From the NCBI GenBank assembly GCA_945897365.1, contig CAMDFD010000002.1, forward strand, positions 124,001 through 188,000: a stretch of DNA of 64,000 nt. Direction: 5' to 3'. Source of the stretch: Bordetella parapertussis. GTDB lineage: Bacteria > Pseudomonadota > Gammaproteobacteria > Burkholderiales > Burkholderiaceae_B. The notes beneath the pieces were generated by a model. It made no database searches and was not told the origin of the DNA. It was given only the letters and a program-made list of their open reading frames with translations. Below, one piece after another: positions 26,942 through 35,952 of the stretch; the first letter of the stretch is position 1; the number at the start of each line of letters is the position of its first letter. Both the position numbers and the translations under genes were made by a program.

Positions 26942-29605
26942 TTAAGACTCCGATCCGGCCTCATCTGTGGTGCCTGCTGACGCATTTGGCTCAGCAGAGT
27001 GATCAGCTGGCGCGGTTTGATCCACATCAGCCTCATCATCCACATCGCTTTCTACGACTCTACGCACACCAGACAACTCGCTGCCGTCATCCACGCTAAT
27101 CAAGGTGACACCCTGGGTTGCACGACCCATTTCACGAATCTCAGACACACGTGTACGCACCAACACGCCACCCGTTGTGATCAGCATGATTTCATCTGTT
27201 GCGTTGGCCAGCACCGCGCCCACAACCTTACCGTTACGCGGCGAAGTCTGGATCGCGATCATGCCCTTGGTACCGCGACCGTGACGTGTGTACTCTGTAA
27301 TCGGGGTGCGCTTGCCAAAGCCATTTTGCGTTGCGGTCAACACTGTTTGTGTCTCGTCGCCCGACACCAGCATGGCGATCACCTGCTGGCCTTCCTCGAG
27401 CATCATGCCGCGCACACCGCGGGCGTTACGACCCATCGGACGCACATCATTTTCGTCAAAGCGCACCGCCTTGCCTGAGTCGGAAAACAACATCACATCG
27501 TGTTTTCCAGCAGTCAGCTCGGCACCGATCAAGAAGTCACCCTCATCGAGATCGACAGCGATGATGCCTGCCTTGCGCGGGTTGGAGAAATCAGACAAGG
27601 GCGTCTTTTTCACCGTACCGCGCGAGGTTGCCATAAAGACCGTTTGATCTTCGCTGAATGCTTTAATCGGCAGAACCACTGTAATTTTTTCGCCATCGAT
27701 CAGCGGGAACATATTGACGATTGGCTTGCCGCGCGAAATACGCGTGCCTTGTGGAACTTCCCAAACCTTGAGCCAATACACCCGACCACGATCAGAGAAG
27801 CACAATAAATAATCATGCGTATTCGCGATAAAGAGCTGATCAATCCAATCGTTCTCTTTAGTGGCTGTCGCTTGTTTGCCACGTCCACCACGTTTTTGAG
27901 CACGGTATTCGGAAAGAGGCTGACTCTTGATATAACCACCGTTGGACAAGGTCACCACCATATCGGCCGGGGTGATCAAATCCTCGGTATCAAGCTCAGT
28001 AGCATTTAACTCAATATCCGAACGTCGCGCATCCTTGGCATTGATGGAGAACTCAGTCTTGATCGCCTGAAGCTCGTCACTAATGATGACCGTGATGCGC
28101 TCGGGCTTTGCCAAAATGTCCAATAGGTCCAAAATCGTGTCCATTACGGACTTGTACTCGCTGACGATCTTGTCCTGCTCAAGTCCTGTCAAACGCTGCA
28201 AGCGCATATTCAAGATTTCTTGGGCTTGCGTTTCGCTCAAGCGATACAGACCATCGGCTTGCAAGCCAAAGACGTCAGGCAAGTTGTCGGGGCGATAAGC
28301 CGCACGCCCTCCCACAGCCTCTGTATCCGCACGCGACAACATCTCGCGCACTAAAGAAGAGTCCCAAGACTTGTCCATCAAGTCCTGACGTGCCACTGGC
28401 GGCGTCGGAGCAGCCTTGATGATGGCGATGAAATCATCGATATTGGCTAATGCAACCGCCAAGCCCTCAAGCACGTGACCACGCTCGCGTGCTTTGCGCA
28501 ACTGGAATACAGTGCGACGCGTCACCACCTCGCGACGGTGTGAGAGGAAATACTCCACCATCTGCTTGAGATTGAGCAAGCGCGGCTGACCGTCTACCAA
28601 GGCAACCAGGTTCATACCAAAGGTATCCTGGAGCTGGGTGTGCTTGTAGAGATTATTGAGAATAACCTCGGGTACCTCACCACGCTTGAGTTCGATGACA
28701 AGACGCATACCGTCTTTGTCAGACTCATCGCGAATATCGGAAATACCTTCGACTTTCTTTTCGTTCACGAGCTCAGCGATACGCTCTTGCAAAGTCTTTT
28801 TATTGACCTGATAAGGCAAGGCATCCACCACAATCGACTGACGATTGTTACCAATGTCTTCGAAGTGGGTCTTAGCGCGCATAATCACACGGCCGCGACC
28901 TGTGCGATAGCCTTCGCGTACGCCAACGATGCCGTAAATGATGCCGCCTGTAGGAAAGTCTGGCGCAGGAATGAGCTCGATCAGCTCATCAATGGTGCAC
29001 TCTGGATTGCGCAAGCAATACAAGCAACCATCAATGACCTCTGCCAAATTATGTGGCGGGATATTGGTCGCCATGCCAACTGCAATGCCAGAGCTACCAT
29101 TGACGAGCAAGTTAGGCAATCGCGAAGGCAACAGCAACGGCTCGTGTTCACTACCGTCGTAGTTGGGCCCAAAGTCGACCGTTTCTTGATCGATGTCCGC
29201 CAAAAGCTCGTGGGCGATTTTCGCCAAACGAATTTCGGTATATCGCATCGCTGCGGCGCTGTCGCCATCGACGGAGCCAAAGTTACCCTGGCCATCTACC
29301 AACATATAGCGTAGTGAAAAATGCTGCGCCATGCGCACGATCGTATCGTAAACAGCTTGGTCACCATGCGGGTGATATTTACCGATCACATCACCAACAA
29401 TACGCGCAGATTTTTTATAAGCACGGTTCCAGTCGTTATTGAGTTCGTGCATCGCAAACAACACGCGACGGTGCACTGGCTTGAGACCATCCCGGACATC
29501 CGGGAGGGCGCGCCCCACGATCACGCTCATTGCGTAGTCGAGATAACTGCGGCGCATTTCTTCTTCGAGTGATATCGGAAGAGTTTCCTTGGCAAAGGAA
29601 TCCAT
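26942..29605 (-). CDS. gyrA: DNA gyrase subunit A
   Basis: GyrA is the breakage-reunion subunit of gyrase. The 887-residue protein has the winged-helix/tower region with catalytic Y122 in AAMRYTEIRL. The quinolone-resistance region HPHGDQAVYD follows standard numbering, so position 83 is glutamine and position 87 is aspartate. The C-terminal beta-pinwheel contains the GyrA box QKRGGRGK and ends in an acidic tail. Gln at 83 instead of the common Ser is notable. It heads the gyrA-serC-pheA-hisC-tyrA-aroA-cmk-rpsA-ihfB run. Confidence 0.97.
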   Translation of the reverse strand: MDSFAKETLPISLEEEMRRSYLDYAMSVIVGRALPDVRDGLKPVHRRVLFAMHELNNDWNRAYKKSARIVGDVIGKYHPHGDQAVYDTIVRMAQHFSLRYMLVDGQGNFGSVDGDSAAAMRYTEIRLAKIAHELLADIDQETVDFGPNYDGSEHEPLLLPSRLPNLLVNGSSGIAVGMATNIPPHNLAEVIDGCLYCLRNPECTIDELIELIPAPDFPTGGIIYGIVGVREGYRTGRGRVIMRAKTHFEDIGNNRQSIVVDALPYQVNKKTLQERIAELVNEKKVEGISDIRDESDKDGMRLVIELKRGEVPEVILNNLYKHTQLQDTFGMNLVALVDGQPRLLNLKQMVEYFLSHRREVVTRRTVFQLRKARERGHVLEGLAVALANIDDFIAIIKAAPTPPVARQDLMDKSWDSSLVREMLSRADTEAVGGRAAYRPDNLPDVFGLQADGLYRLSETQAQEILNMRLQRLTGLEQDKIVSEYKSVMDTILDLLDILAKPERITVIISDELQAIKTEFSINAKDARRSDIELNATELDTEDLITPADMVVTLSNGGYIKSQPLSEYRAQKRGGRGKQATATKENDWIDQLFIANTHDYLLCFSDRGRVYWLKVWEVPQGTRISRGKPIVNMFPLIDGEKITVVLPIKAFSEDQTVFMATSRGTVKKTPLSDFSNPRKAGIIAVDLDEGDFLIGAELTAGKHDVMLFSDSGKAVRFDENDVRPMGRNARGVRGMMLEEGQQVIAMLVSGDETQTVLTATQNGFGKRTPITEYTRHGRGTKGMIAIQTSPRNGKVVGAVLANATDEIMLITTGGVLVRTRVSEIREMGRATQGVTLISVDDGSELSGVRRVVESDVDDEADVDQTAPADHSAEPNASAGTTDEAGSES

Positions 29606-30225
29606 AAAGTTCGCAACAAATGACAGCGGTTGAAAACCCGAGACGGGGTCGAAATGGTAAAAAGTAACTACATAAGGTAAGCCTAGGATTCTACACCGGC
29701 ACTCGCCTAGGCGTCGTAGCTTGGGTTGACCTTCATGTACAGTCAGGATTTCAGGCTTTTGTCCTGCCTGGATCGGTTTTTACCCTGCCCGGATCGGATA
29801 CTCGCCTTACATACTCGCTTCAGAAATAAAAAAAAACAAAATTCTCTGAACTTTTCTGAAATCACTCGGTCAGATCAGTCATCTTCTTTAGGGGAGGCTC
29901 TGCCCTACCCAATCAAAACTGCTGATTTTCAACATGAAAATCTTATGAAATTGCGTCCAAACGTAATTTTTTGTTGCCAAAAACCAACAAGAAAGCCCTG
30001 TTAAGGGTATAAATACGCATATCGACACACTTAAAGTATGAGAAGGGTGACTAAACACCATTAAATGCCTTAAGATTCGATCAGCACTCAGGAAACCCAG
30101 CGGGTATTTATAAAATAGTACTTACTGTGTTGCTATACTGGACCCGTTTTCTGATGTATTTTTTTATTTGCGGCGGGGGTTCGCTGCGAGTCACTTATCC
30201 AGCTTCAAGCTCAACGAGGAGAAAC
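29606..30225. other. 620 bp intergenic region between gyrA and ompA
   Basis: This divergent intergenic region must hold the gyrA and ompA promoters. A minus-strand TAGAAT near 29685-29690 is a possible gyrA -10, and TATACT near 30135 a possible ompA -10, neither with a convincing -35. Bases 29800-30120 are AT-rich. A 92-codon open frame at 29726 has no ribosome site or recognisable motif and is not called. Confidence 0.5.
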
Positions 30226-30789
30226 ATGAACAAACCCTCCAAATTCGCTCTGGCACTCGCCTTTGCTGCTTTCACAGCAACAGGCGTCGCTTCCGCGCAA
30301 ACGGTAGACAATTGGAAGAACGGCTCAGGTGAGCTCATTTGGAAGAACGGTTCCAATGAACTCTGCTGGCAAGACAACTTCTGGACCCCAGCTACGGCTG
30401 CAGCCGAGTGCGTCAAAAAATCTGGTCAGCCTACAGCTGACAAGATTTCGATCAAAGCAGAAGCTTTGTTTGACTTTGACAAAGCAATCGTCAAACCAGA
30501 AGGTCGTAAGATTCTCGACCAGGTTGCCGCTCGCCAAGCTCAAATCAAACTCGAAACCATTATCGCCGTCGGTCACACTGACTGGATCGGTACTGATGCC
30601 TACAACCAAGCTCTCTCGGTTCGCCGTGCTGATGCTGTGAAGGCATACTTGGTTTCAAAAGGCGTTCCAGCTAATCGCATCACTGCATCCGGTAAAGGCA
30701 AGGCTAATCCCGTCGCTGACAACCGTACTGCAGCGGGTCGTGCGCAGAACCGTCGCGTAGATGTTGAAATCATCGGCAGCAAGAAGTAA
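30226..30789 (+). CDS. ompA: OmpA family outer membrane protein
   Basis: This peptidoglycan-associated outer-membrane protein has 187 residues. It has a cleavable signal peptide ending GVASAQ and a short linker with tandem motifs (NWKNGSGELIWKNGSNE, then CWQDNFWTP). The C-terminal OmpA domain contains ALFDFDKAIVKPEGRKILD, GHTDWIGTDAYNQALSVRRA and GRAQNRRVDVEI. The beta-barrel of E. coli OmpA is absent, as in Bordetella OmpA. The ATG at 30226 has GAGGAG upstream and is chosen over a 33-codon longer frame. A terminator follows. Confidence 0.92.
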   Translation: MNKPSKFALALAFAAFTATGVASAQTVDNWKNGSGELIWKNGSNELCWQDNFWTPATAAAECVKKSGQPTADKISIKAEALFDFDKAIVKPEGRKILDQVAARQAQIKLETIIAVGHTDWIGTDAYNQALSVRRADAVKAYLVSKGVPANRITASGKGKANPVADNRTAAGRAQNRRVDVEIIGSKK

Positions 30790-30839
30790 TTCTTGACGCT
30801 GACTGGCTAGGCTGTTTCGGCAGTCTCAGCTAGCTTAAA

Positions 30840-30864
30840 AGACCTCGTTCGCGAGGTCTTTTTT
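30840..30864 (+). terminator. Rho-independent terminator of ompA
   Basis: AGACCTCG-TTCG-CGAGGTCT is followed by a T run about 50 bp after the ompA stop. The UUCG-type tetraloop is extra stable. Confidence 0.9.
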
Positions 30865-30978
30865 CTTTTGTGGATTCCATTCGGTTATTGACTAATGTTT
30901 GTTACTGTGACTTGGTATTGCTTTGTTGTTTTCTAAACGTATCTTGGCACCTACGCCAGGCTTTTAAAAAGAATTGCC

Positions 30979-31707
30979 ATGAATGCTGACATGCCCAAGG
31001 GCTCTAGTAACGTTGATCAAGCCGAACTCGACAAATTCAGTGCCCTCGCCTCGCGCTGGTGGGATCCGAATAGTGAGTTCAAACCTCTTCATGCCATCAA
31101 TCCACTGCGCCTTGACTGGATCAAAGGGTTGACGGGCGGACTTCAGGGCAAAAAAGTGCTGGACGTAGGCTGTGGCGGTGGTATCTTGGCTGAAAGTATG
31201 GCAATCAGTGGGGCCGCAGTGACCGGCATTGACTTGGCGGACAAATCACTTAAGGTCGCGCGTCTGCATGGACTAGAGTCCGGTGTCCCAGTCACCTACC
31301 GCAGCATCAGTGCCGAAGATTTGGCGCTCGAACAGCCTGGTCAGTTTGATATCGTGACCTGCATGGAAATGCTTGAGCATGTTCCTGACCCTGGCTCAAT
31401 CGTGCGCGCCTCCTCGACCTTGGTCAAACCAGGCGGCTGGGTATTTTTCTCAACAATTAACCGCAATCCCAAGTCGTTTTTGTTTGCGATTGTGGGTGCT
31501 GAATACATTTTACGACTACTGCCCCGTGGCACACATAGCTGGCGCAGTTTTGTTCGCCCAAGCGAGCTCGCGCAGGCTGCGCGTGCGGCAAACCTGACCA
31601 CACATCAATTAATCGGTATGGGCTACAACCCGCTGACTGAACATTATTCGCTCAATCAAGACACGAGCGTCAACTATCTTATGGCTACTCGCAAAGGCGA
31701 CCTGTAA
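30979..31707 (+). CDS. ubiG: Ubiquinone biosynthesis O-methyltransferase
   Basis: UbiG performs both O-methylations of ubiquinone synthesis with SAM. The 242 residues contain FSALASRWWDPNSEFKPLH, motif I VLDVGCGGGILAESMA and CMEMLEHVPDPGSIV. It is followed immediately (TAA then ATG) by gph, and the pair likely forms one transcript. Confidence 0.96.
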   Translation: MNADMPKGSSNVDQAELDKFSALASRWWDPNSEFKPLHAINPLRLDWIKGLTGGLQGKKVLDVGCGGGILAESMAISGAAVTGIDLADKSLKVARLHGLESGVPVTYRSISAEDLALEQPGQFDIVTCMEMLEHVPDPGSIVRASSTLVKPGGWVFFSTINRNPKSFLFAIVGAEYILRLLPRGTHSWRSFVRPSELAQAARAANLTTHQLIGMGYNPLTEHYSLNQDTSVNYLMATRKGDL

Positions 31708-32373
31708 ATGACTGCACTTGTTTTGTTTGATTTCGATGGCACACTTGCCGACACTGCACCTGACTTGGCCGCTGCTGCCAACAAGCAACGACTTCGCGCA
31801 GGGCTCGAGCCTTTGCCCATCGATGTCTTGAGGCCCTATTCCTCGGCTGGTGCGCGTGGCCTCTTGCGTTGTGCGTTGAACATCACGCCCGAACACCCCG
31901 ATTACGAACAGCATCGCGTGCAGTTTTTAAAAGACTACGAAGCCGCGATGCATGTCGATACCTGTTTGTTTGATGGCGTTCCTGAGTTGCTCGAGAATAT
32001 CTCGCGCAAAGGTTTGACTTGGGGCATTGTGACCAATAAAGCTACGTATCTTGCACAGCCTTTGGTCGTCGCGCTGGGACTGGATAAAGACTGCGCCGTA
32101 CTGGTCTGTGGTGATACGACGGCGCACTTAAAACCTCATCCCCTGCCCTTGCTACATGCAGCACAACAAGCGGGCTTTGGAACGGATCGCTGTGTTTATG
32201 TGGGTGATGATATTCGAGACATACAGGCTGCGCGTGCAGCAGGCATGGCCTCTATTGCTGCGAGCTATGGATATTGTGGTCCTGATCATCCGGTCGAAAC
32301 ATGGCAAGCAGACCATTGCGTGCACTCTGCCAGAGAAATGTGGCCGGCGATCAAGTCGCTTTTGATGAGTTGA
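31708..32373 (+). CDS. gph: Phosphoglycolate phosphatase-like HAD hydrolase
   Basis: This HAD phosphatase hydrolyses 2-phosphoglycolate from DNA repair or a related small phosphate ester. Motif I FDFDGTLADTAPD is at the N-terminus, motif II/III appear as TNKATYLAQPL, and motif IV as YVGDDIRDIQAARAAG. The ubiG-gph pairing also fits a MupP-type N-acetylmuramate 6-phosphate phosphatase, known next to ubiG in Pseudomonas, so the substrate is open. Confidence 0.85.
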   Translation: MTALVLFDFDGTLADTAPDLAAAANKQRLRAGLEPLPIDVLRPYSSAGARGLLRCALNITPEHPDYEQHRVQFLKDYEAAMHVDTCLFDGVPELLENISRKGLTWGIVTNKATYLAQPLVVALGLDKDCAVLVCGDTTAHLKPHPLPLLHAAQQAGFGTDRCVYVGDDIRDIQAARAAGMASIAASYGYCGPDHPVETWQADHCVHSAREMWPAIKSLLMS

Positions 32374-32415
32374 CTGATACTTGACCGATAGTTGAACTCT
32401 TTTACAACTTAAAGG

Positions 32416-32444
32416 TCTGACAAAATAGATTGTTCGTCTACAAT
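32416..32444 (+). promoter_or_regulatory. Probable sigma-70 promoter of ssrA
   Basis: TCTGAC (32416-32421) and TACAAT (32439-32444) are separated by exactly 17 bp. They end about 9 bp before the mature tmRNA 5' end. Confidence 0.75.
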
Positions 32445-32453
32445 CGAATTACT

Positions 32454-32816
32454 GGGGCCGATCCGGATTCGACGTGGGTCGCGAAACAGTGCAGGGCATG
32501 CCGAGCACCAGTTCGCTCGTAAATCCACTGGAAACACTATAAACGCCAACGACGAGCGTTTCGCTCTGGCCGCTTAAGCGGTGAGCCGCTGCACTGATTT
32601 GTCTTTGGGTCAGGTGGAGAAATTCACAGCAGCGTCATTTACAAAGAATCGGGGTTTGCCGGGTCACTCGTCAAATTCTTAAATCCAAGTGAATCGCCAA
32701 GGTCCGGCCTGTCGGTTGGCTAAGTCCGAGGTTAAACAAAAAGTAAATCGACTACGCATGTAGAACTGCCTGCAGAGGGCTCGCGGACGGGGGTTCAATT
32801 CCCCCCGGCTCCACCA
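32454..32816 (+). ncRNA. ssrA: Transfer-messenger RNA (tmRNA)
   Basis: tmRNA rescues stalled ribosomes. The 363-base one-piece RNA starts GGGGCCGATCCGGATTCGAC and ends with the T-arm GGGTTCAATTCCC and CGGCTCCACCA. The 5' GGGGCCG pairs with 3' CGGCTCC through one G-U. The tag frame at 32545-32577 encodes ANDERFALAA and a TAA stop, the form seen in Burkholderiales. Its last 19 bases are duplicated at 38582-38600, indicating use of this end as an integration site. Confidence 0.97.
32798..32816 (+). repeat. Putative attL: 19-bp ssrA 3' end direct repeat, copy 1
   Basis: ATTCCCCCCGGCTCCACCA at the 3' end of ssrA is identical to bases 38582-38600. Three-prime ends of tmRNA are classic target sites for tyrosine integrases. 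Confidence 0.8.
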
Positions 32817-32824
32817 CTATCCGC

Positions 32825-32857
32825 AAATGCCAATCCTTCGGGGTTGGCATTTTTTTG
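32825..32857 (+). terminator. Rho-independent terminator downstream of ssrA
   Basis: A 12-bp stem (AAATGCCAATCC paired with GGGTTGGCATTT, one G-U) with loop TTCG and a T run lies 8 bp after the tmRNA end. Confidence 0.9.
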
Positions 32858-32908
32858 TCTAATGGTATGCATTCACGCGGGTTTGGGCGTAAAGAAGCGC
32901 AACCTGCC

Positions 32909-33268
32909 TTAATGTGATTTGTCAGACGACGCTCGGTATGATTTCAAACCGCCTGCAATAAATTTGGCGTTCTTGTAACCCATTTGTTTGAGCGTATTGG
33001 CAGAAAGCGCACCTCGGTTGTTGGCGTTGCAATAACAAAGAATAACCTGCTCTAAATTAGGCACTAAGCCTTCTATATTCATCTCAAGCTTGCCACGACT
33101 GCAATGCAGCGAGCCCGCGATGTGATCAACGTCGTGTTCTTCTTTGTCTCTAATATCTAACGCTATCGCACCCGCAGCCACCAATACATCGACGTCGACC
33201 ACTGGCACTCCCTCGACACTTGCAATCGCTGAGTCAGAAAGCGCTTGAAATTTTTCTGTGTAAGCCAT
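32909..33268 (-). CDS. Rhodanese-like domain protein
   Basis: This single-domain rhodanese of 119 residues transfers sulfane sulfur, for example from thiosulfate or persulfide to a thiol acceptor. The domain spans about residues 22-112. ALDIRDKEEHDVDHIAGSLH is the CDC25-like segment, and the active loop C80-NANNR carries the nucleophilic cysteine followed by an arginine. There is no signal peptide. It lies 27 bp downstream of cydB in the same orientation. With the SQR encoded nearby, a role in handling the sulfane sulfur made from sulfide is likely. Confidence 0.85.
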   Translation of the reverse strand: MAYTEKFQALSDSAIASVEGVPVVDVDVLVAAGAIALDIRDKEEHDVDHIAGSLHCSRGKLEMNIEGLVPNLEQVILCYCNANNRGALSANTLKQMGYKNAKFIAGGLKSYRASSDKSH

Positions 33269-33295
33269 TATTTTTTACTCCATAAAAAAACATAA

Positions 33296-34330
33296 TCAGT
33301 AAACTAGCGCAGTGGATTTACCCCAGAAAATTCGATACGCATAGGCGGTATAAGCAATGATTATTGGAAACACAATCACCACACCATAAAAAATTACCAT
33401 TAAGGCTTCTGTTGCGCTTGCTGCCGACCAGATGTCCAGTTTATCGATGACAAGCCAGGGAAACAGGCTATAAGCCAAACCATAAAAAGACAAGAGAAAA
33501 ATCCCAACGGTGCAGGCGAAAGGTATCGCCGCCCCATACTGATTATTGTCTGCGAATCGGGTGGGTAAGCGCTTTAAACTCCTTGCAATCACAGCAAATA
33601 GTATGGCCGTCACCGCTGGGATCGGGAACAGCATCAGCACGTAGGGAAAACTGAACCACTTATCAAAAATGCGTGGGCTGACCCAAGGGGTTGCAATCGA
33701 GATTGCAACCACACCCAACACAGTGACCCACAGACTACTACGCGCCCACTGAACCGCTTGTAACTGAAGCGGCCCCTCTGTCTTCATAATCAGCCAACCC
33801 GCGCCGAGCAGTCTGTAAGCAGCAATCAAACAAAAGCCAATTAGTGCGCTAAAGACATAACTTAGCGTATCGTCCTTAAAGCCCGTGATCAGCTGACCCA
33901 ACATGAAACCCTGCGACCAAGATGCGAATAAGGATCCTAGGTAAAAGGCTCTATCCCACAGGGGACGATGGTGCACTTTGGCCTTGACTCTAAAATCAAA
34001 TGCCACTCCCCGGAGGGTCAATGCAACGAGCATCAGCGCCACAGGCAAATAGAGTGCGCCCAAGATAACGCCATGCGCAGCAGGAAACGCTACAAGTAAA
34101 ATCCCAACGCCAAGCACCAGCCAGGTTTCGTTCGCATCCCAAAAAGGGCCAATACTTGCCACCATCATGTCTTTTTGTTCGATCGTTGATGCTTGACGCA
34201 ACAGGATACCAACGCCTAAGTCATAGCCATCCAAAATGACATAAGCAAGCATCGAAATTGCCATAATCAACGCAAAGGCTAAGGGCAACCATCCGGCTGG
34301 GCTCGCCAGAATCATTTGATAATCAAACAT
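33296..34330 (-). CDS. cydB: Cytochrome bd ubiquinol oxidase subunit II
   Basis: CydB is the structural partner of CydA in the bd-type quinol oxidase. The 344-residue polytopic protein contains YVILDGYDLGVGILL near the N-terminus, GPFWDANETWLVLGVGILLVAFP, and LRGVAFDFRVKAK, all family hallmarks. It overlaps cydA by 8 bp. No CydX-like small ORF is visible in the 27 bp before the rhodanese gene. Bd oxidases resist sulfide and cyanide better than heme-copper oxidases, which fits the neighbourhood. Confidence 0.94.
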   Translation of the reverse strand: MFDYQMILASPAGWLPLAFALIMAISMLAYVILDGYDLGVGILLRQASTIEQKDMMVASIGPFWDANETWLVLGVGILLVAFPAAHGVILGALYLPVALMLVALTLRGVAFDFRVKAKVHHRPLWDRAFYLGSLFASWSQGFMLGQLITGFKDDTLSYVFSALIGFCLIAAYRLLGAGWLIMKTEGPLQLQAVQWARSSLWVTVLGVVAISIATPWVSPRIFDKWFSFPYVLMLFPIPAVTAILFAVIARSLKRLPTRFADNNQYGAAIPFACTVGIFLLSFYGLAYSLFPWLVIDKLDIWSAASATEALMVIFYGVVIVFPIIIAYTAYAYRIFWGKSTALVY

Positions 34331-35696
34331 TTTTTAACTCCGTGAAGTTCACCTTCGCAGACAGGACTTCTTTTTGATCGCGCTTAGGTGCCGGTTGAAT
34401 CGCCTTTTTTGCGAGGTAAAAGACAACCGAAATATAGGCACCAAGCAATAAGATGTAGAGCAAAAGGTAGATGGTCAGCGTCAGAGCAATACTGGTCGCG
34501 GGTACCGTTGAGGCTGCTTGCGCAACGGTCAATAAGCCGTAGACTAGCCAAGGCTGGCGTCCAATTTCTGTCACATACCAACCCGCAATCAACGCGACCC
34601 ATCCCGCAAACGTCATCGCAACCAATATCTTTGCGATCATTTGAGAGGGTCGACGTTTAATGCGTAATTCAAACGTTGCCCACCAACTGACCACCAACAT
34701 TAAAAGACCGATTCCAACCATCACTCTAAAGGCCCAAAAGACAGGAGCGACAGGCGGATGCTTGCCTTCAAAAGCATCCAGTCCCAGCACTTCACCATCC
34801 CAATGATGGGTGAGATATAGGGAGGCAAGATTAGGGATCGCAATTTCAAAGTTGTTGGTTTTACTTTTCTCATCTGGCAAAGCGAATAGCACCGCAGGGA
34901 CGCCTTTTTGCGTCTTCCATATACCTTCCATCGCAGCGAGTTTGGCCGGTTGATGTTCCAACGTGTTCAGTCCGTGCAAATCACCTACGAAAATTTGTAC
35001 AGGAATAAGTACCGCAGCGACAAAAACGCCCGCACGCATCGTCGCCATGACGGCATCGCTTACGTCCTTTTTTAGCCAACGATAGGCGCTAATCCCCGCC
35101 AAGAGAAATGAGACTGTCAGGCCCGAGGCAATCATCATATGCGTGAAGCGGTAGGGAAAAGACGGATTAAATATCACCTCGAACCAACTGGTCACGTAAG
35201 CCTTGCCATCAATCATTTCGAAACCTGCAGGCGTGTGCATCCACGAGTTCAAGGCCAAAATCCAAAACGCAGAGGCAGTCGTACCAAGGGCAACCAACCA
35301 AGTCGCGGTCGTGTGAACCCATTCACTCACTCGACCTCGACCAAAAAGCATAATGCCTAGCATGGTCGCCTCGAGAAAAAAAGCGGTCAACACTTCGTAG
35401 GCCAATAAGGGGCCAGCAATGTTGCCAACGGTATTCATAAAGCCAGGCCAATTCGTACCGAACTGGAAGCTCATCGTGATGCCGCTGACAGCACCGATCG
35501 CAAACGTCAGTGCAAAGATCTTGATCCAAAACTGATAGGCGTCCATCCAGAATTGCTTCCCGGTAGAAACGAACCTCGTTTTAAAGTAAAGCAAGAACCA
35601 ACCCAACCCGATACTAATCGTCGGAAAAAGGATGTGAAAAGTGATATTGGCTGCGAATTGAATGCGTGCTAACAACGTGGGGTCTAGGGATTCCAT
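34323..35696 (-). CDS. cydA: Cytochrome bd ubiquinol oxidase subunit I
   Basis: CydA carries hemes b558, b595 and d and oxidises quinol while reducing O2. The heme ligand H21 lies in FAANITFHILFPTISIG. FQFGTNWPGFMNTVGN, the middle-helix ligand region RFTHMMIASG and GWYVTEIGRQPWLVYG are present. At 457 residues it is shorter than E. coli CydA (about 520), matching the short Q-loop, cyanide-insensitive (CIO) subgroup. It is divergent from the DUF442-SQR gene, and the shared 190-245 bp region has AT-rich palindromes. Confidence 0.94.
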   Translation of the reverse strand: MESLDPTLLARIQFAANITFHILFPTISIGLGWFLLYFKTRFVSTGKQFWMDAYQFWIKIFALTFAIGAVSGITMSFQFGTNWPGFMNTVGNIAGPLLAYEVLTAFFLEATMLGIMLFGRGRVSEWVHTTATWLVALGTTASAFWILALNSWMHTPAGFEMIDGKAYVTSWFEVIFNPSFPYRFTHMMIASGLTVSFLLAGISAYRWLKKDVSDAVMATMRAGVFVAAVLIPVQIFVGDLHGLNTLEHQPAKLAAMEGIWKTQKGVPAVLFALPDEKSKTNNFEIAIPNLASLYLTHHWDGEVLGLDAFEGKHPPVAPVFWAFRVMVGIGLLMLVVSWWATFELRIKRRPSQMIAKILVAMTFAGWVALIAGWYVTEIGRQPWLVYGLLTVAQAASTVPATSIALTLTIYLLLYILLLGAYISVVFYLAKKAIQPAPKRDQKEVLSAKVNFTELKNV

Positions 35697-35805
35697 CTTA
35701 GTCCTTGCTCAGCTTTTGGTTATGTGGTGCTTTTGCGCCAACTGTGCACATTTCAACGAATCGGACACTTGACATGCTCACGGGGCCCCTTATATTTAAC
35801 TTAAC

Positions 35806-35826
35806 AATATTATATTGAATAATATT
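35806..35826. promoter_or_regulatory. AT-rich inverted repeat between cydA and the SQR gene
   Basis: AATATTAT and ATAATATT are perfect 8-bp arms around a 5-bp spacer. The site sits in the divergent promoter region and resembles the AT-rich operators of ArsR-type sulfide sensors (BigR/SqrR). That link is inferred, and no ArsR gene lies in the window. Confidence 0.5.
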
Positions 35827-35853
35827 TTAAATGCAAATATAATATTTAAAATG
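35827..35853. promoter_or_regulatory. Second AT-rich inverted repeat upstream of the SQR gene
   Basis: TTTTAAAT and ATTTAAAA arms flank an inner palindrome AAATAT-A-ATATTT at 35835-35847. It lies about 25 bp before the 25-codon leader ORF and may be a second operator for the same regulator. Confidence 0.45.
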
Positions 35854-35874
35854 ATTCAATGAAAGGTATCAAAT

Positions 35875-35952
35875 ATGAACGCCTCAAATGTTGAAATTGA
35901 TGAGGGTGACACCCTGGCACTTAGAGTTGGAGGTACTACTCGTGGACATTAA
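35875..35952 (+). CDS. 25-codon leader ORF overlapping the SQR start
   Basis: ATG at 35875 has AAAGGT about 7 bp upstream and opens a frame for 25 residues beginning MNASNVEIDEGDTLALRVGG. It stops at TAA 35950-35952, eight bases past the first base of the GTG start of the SQR gene. It may be a translational-coupling leader peptide or the N-terminal stub of a lost gene. Nothing in its sequence identifies a family. Confidence 0.4.
   Translation: MNASNVEIDEGDTLALRVGGTTRGH

Noticed and set aside
28640..29314. 224-codon plus-strand frame antisense to gyrA
   Set aside because: It is fully antisense to the conserved GyrA core, so the open frame follows from codon bias.
29726..30004. 92-codon plus-strand ORF between gyrA and ompA
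   Set aside because: It has no ribosome site and no family motif, and it lies in AT-rich intergenic DNA where long open frames arise by chance.
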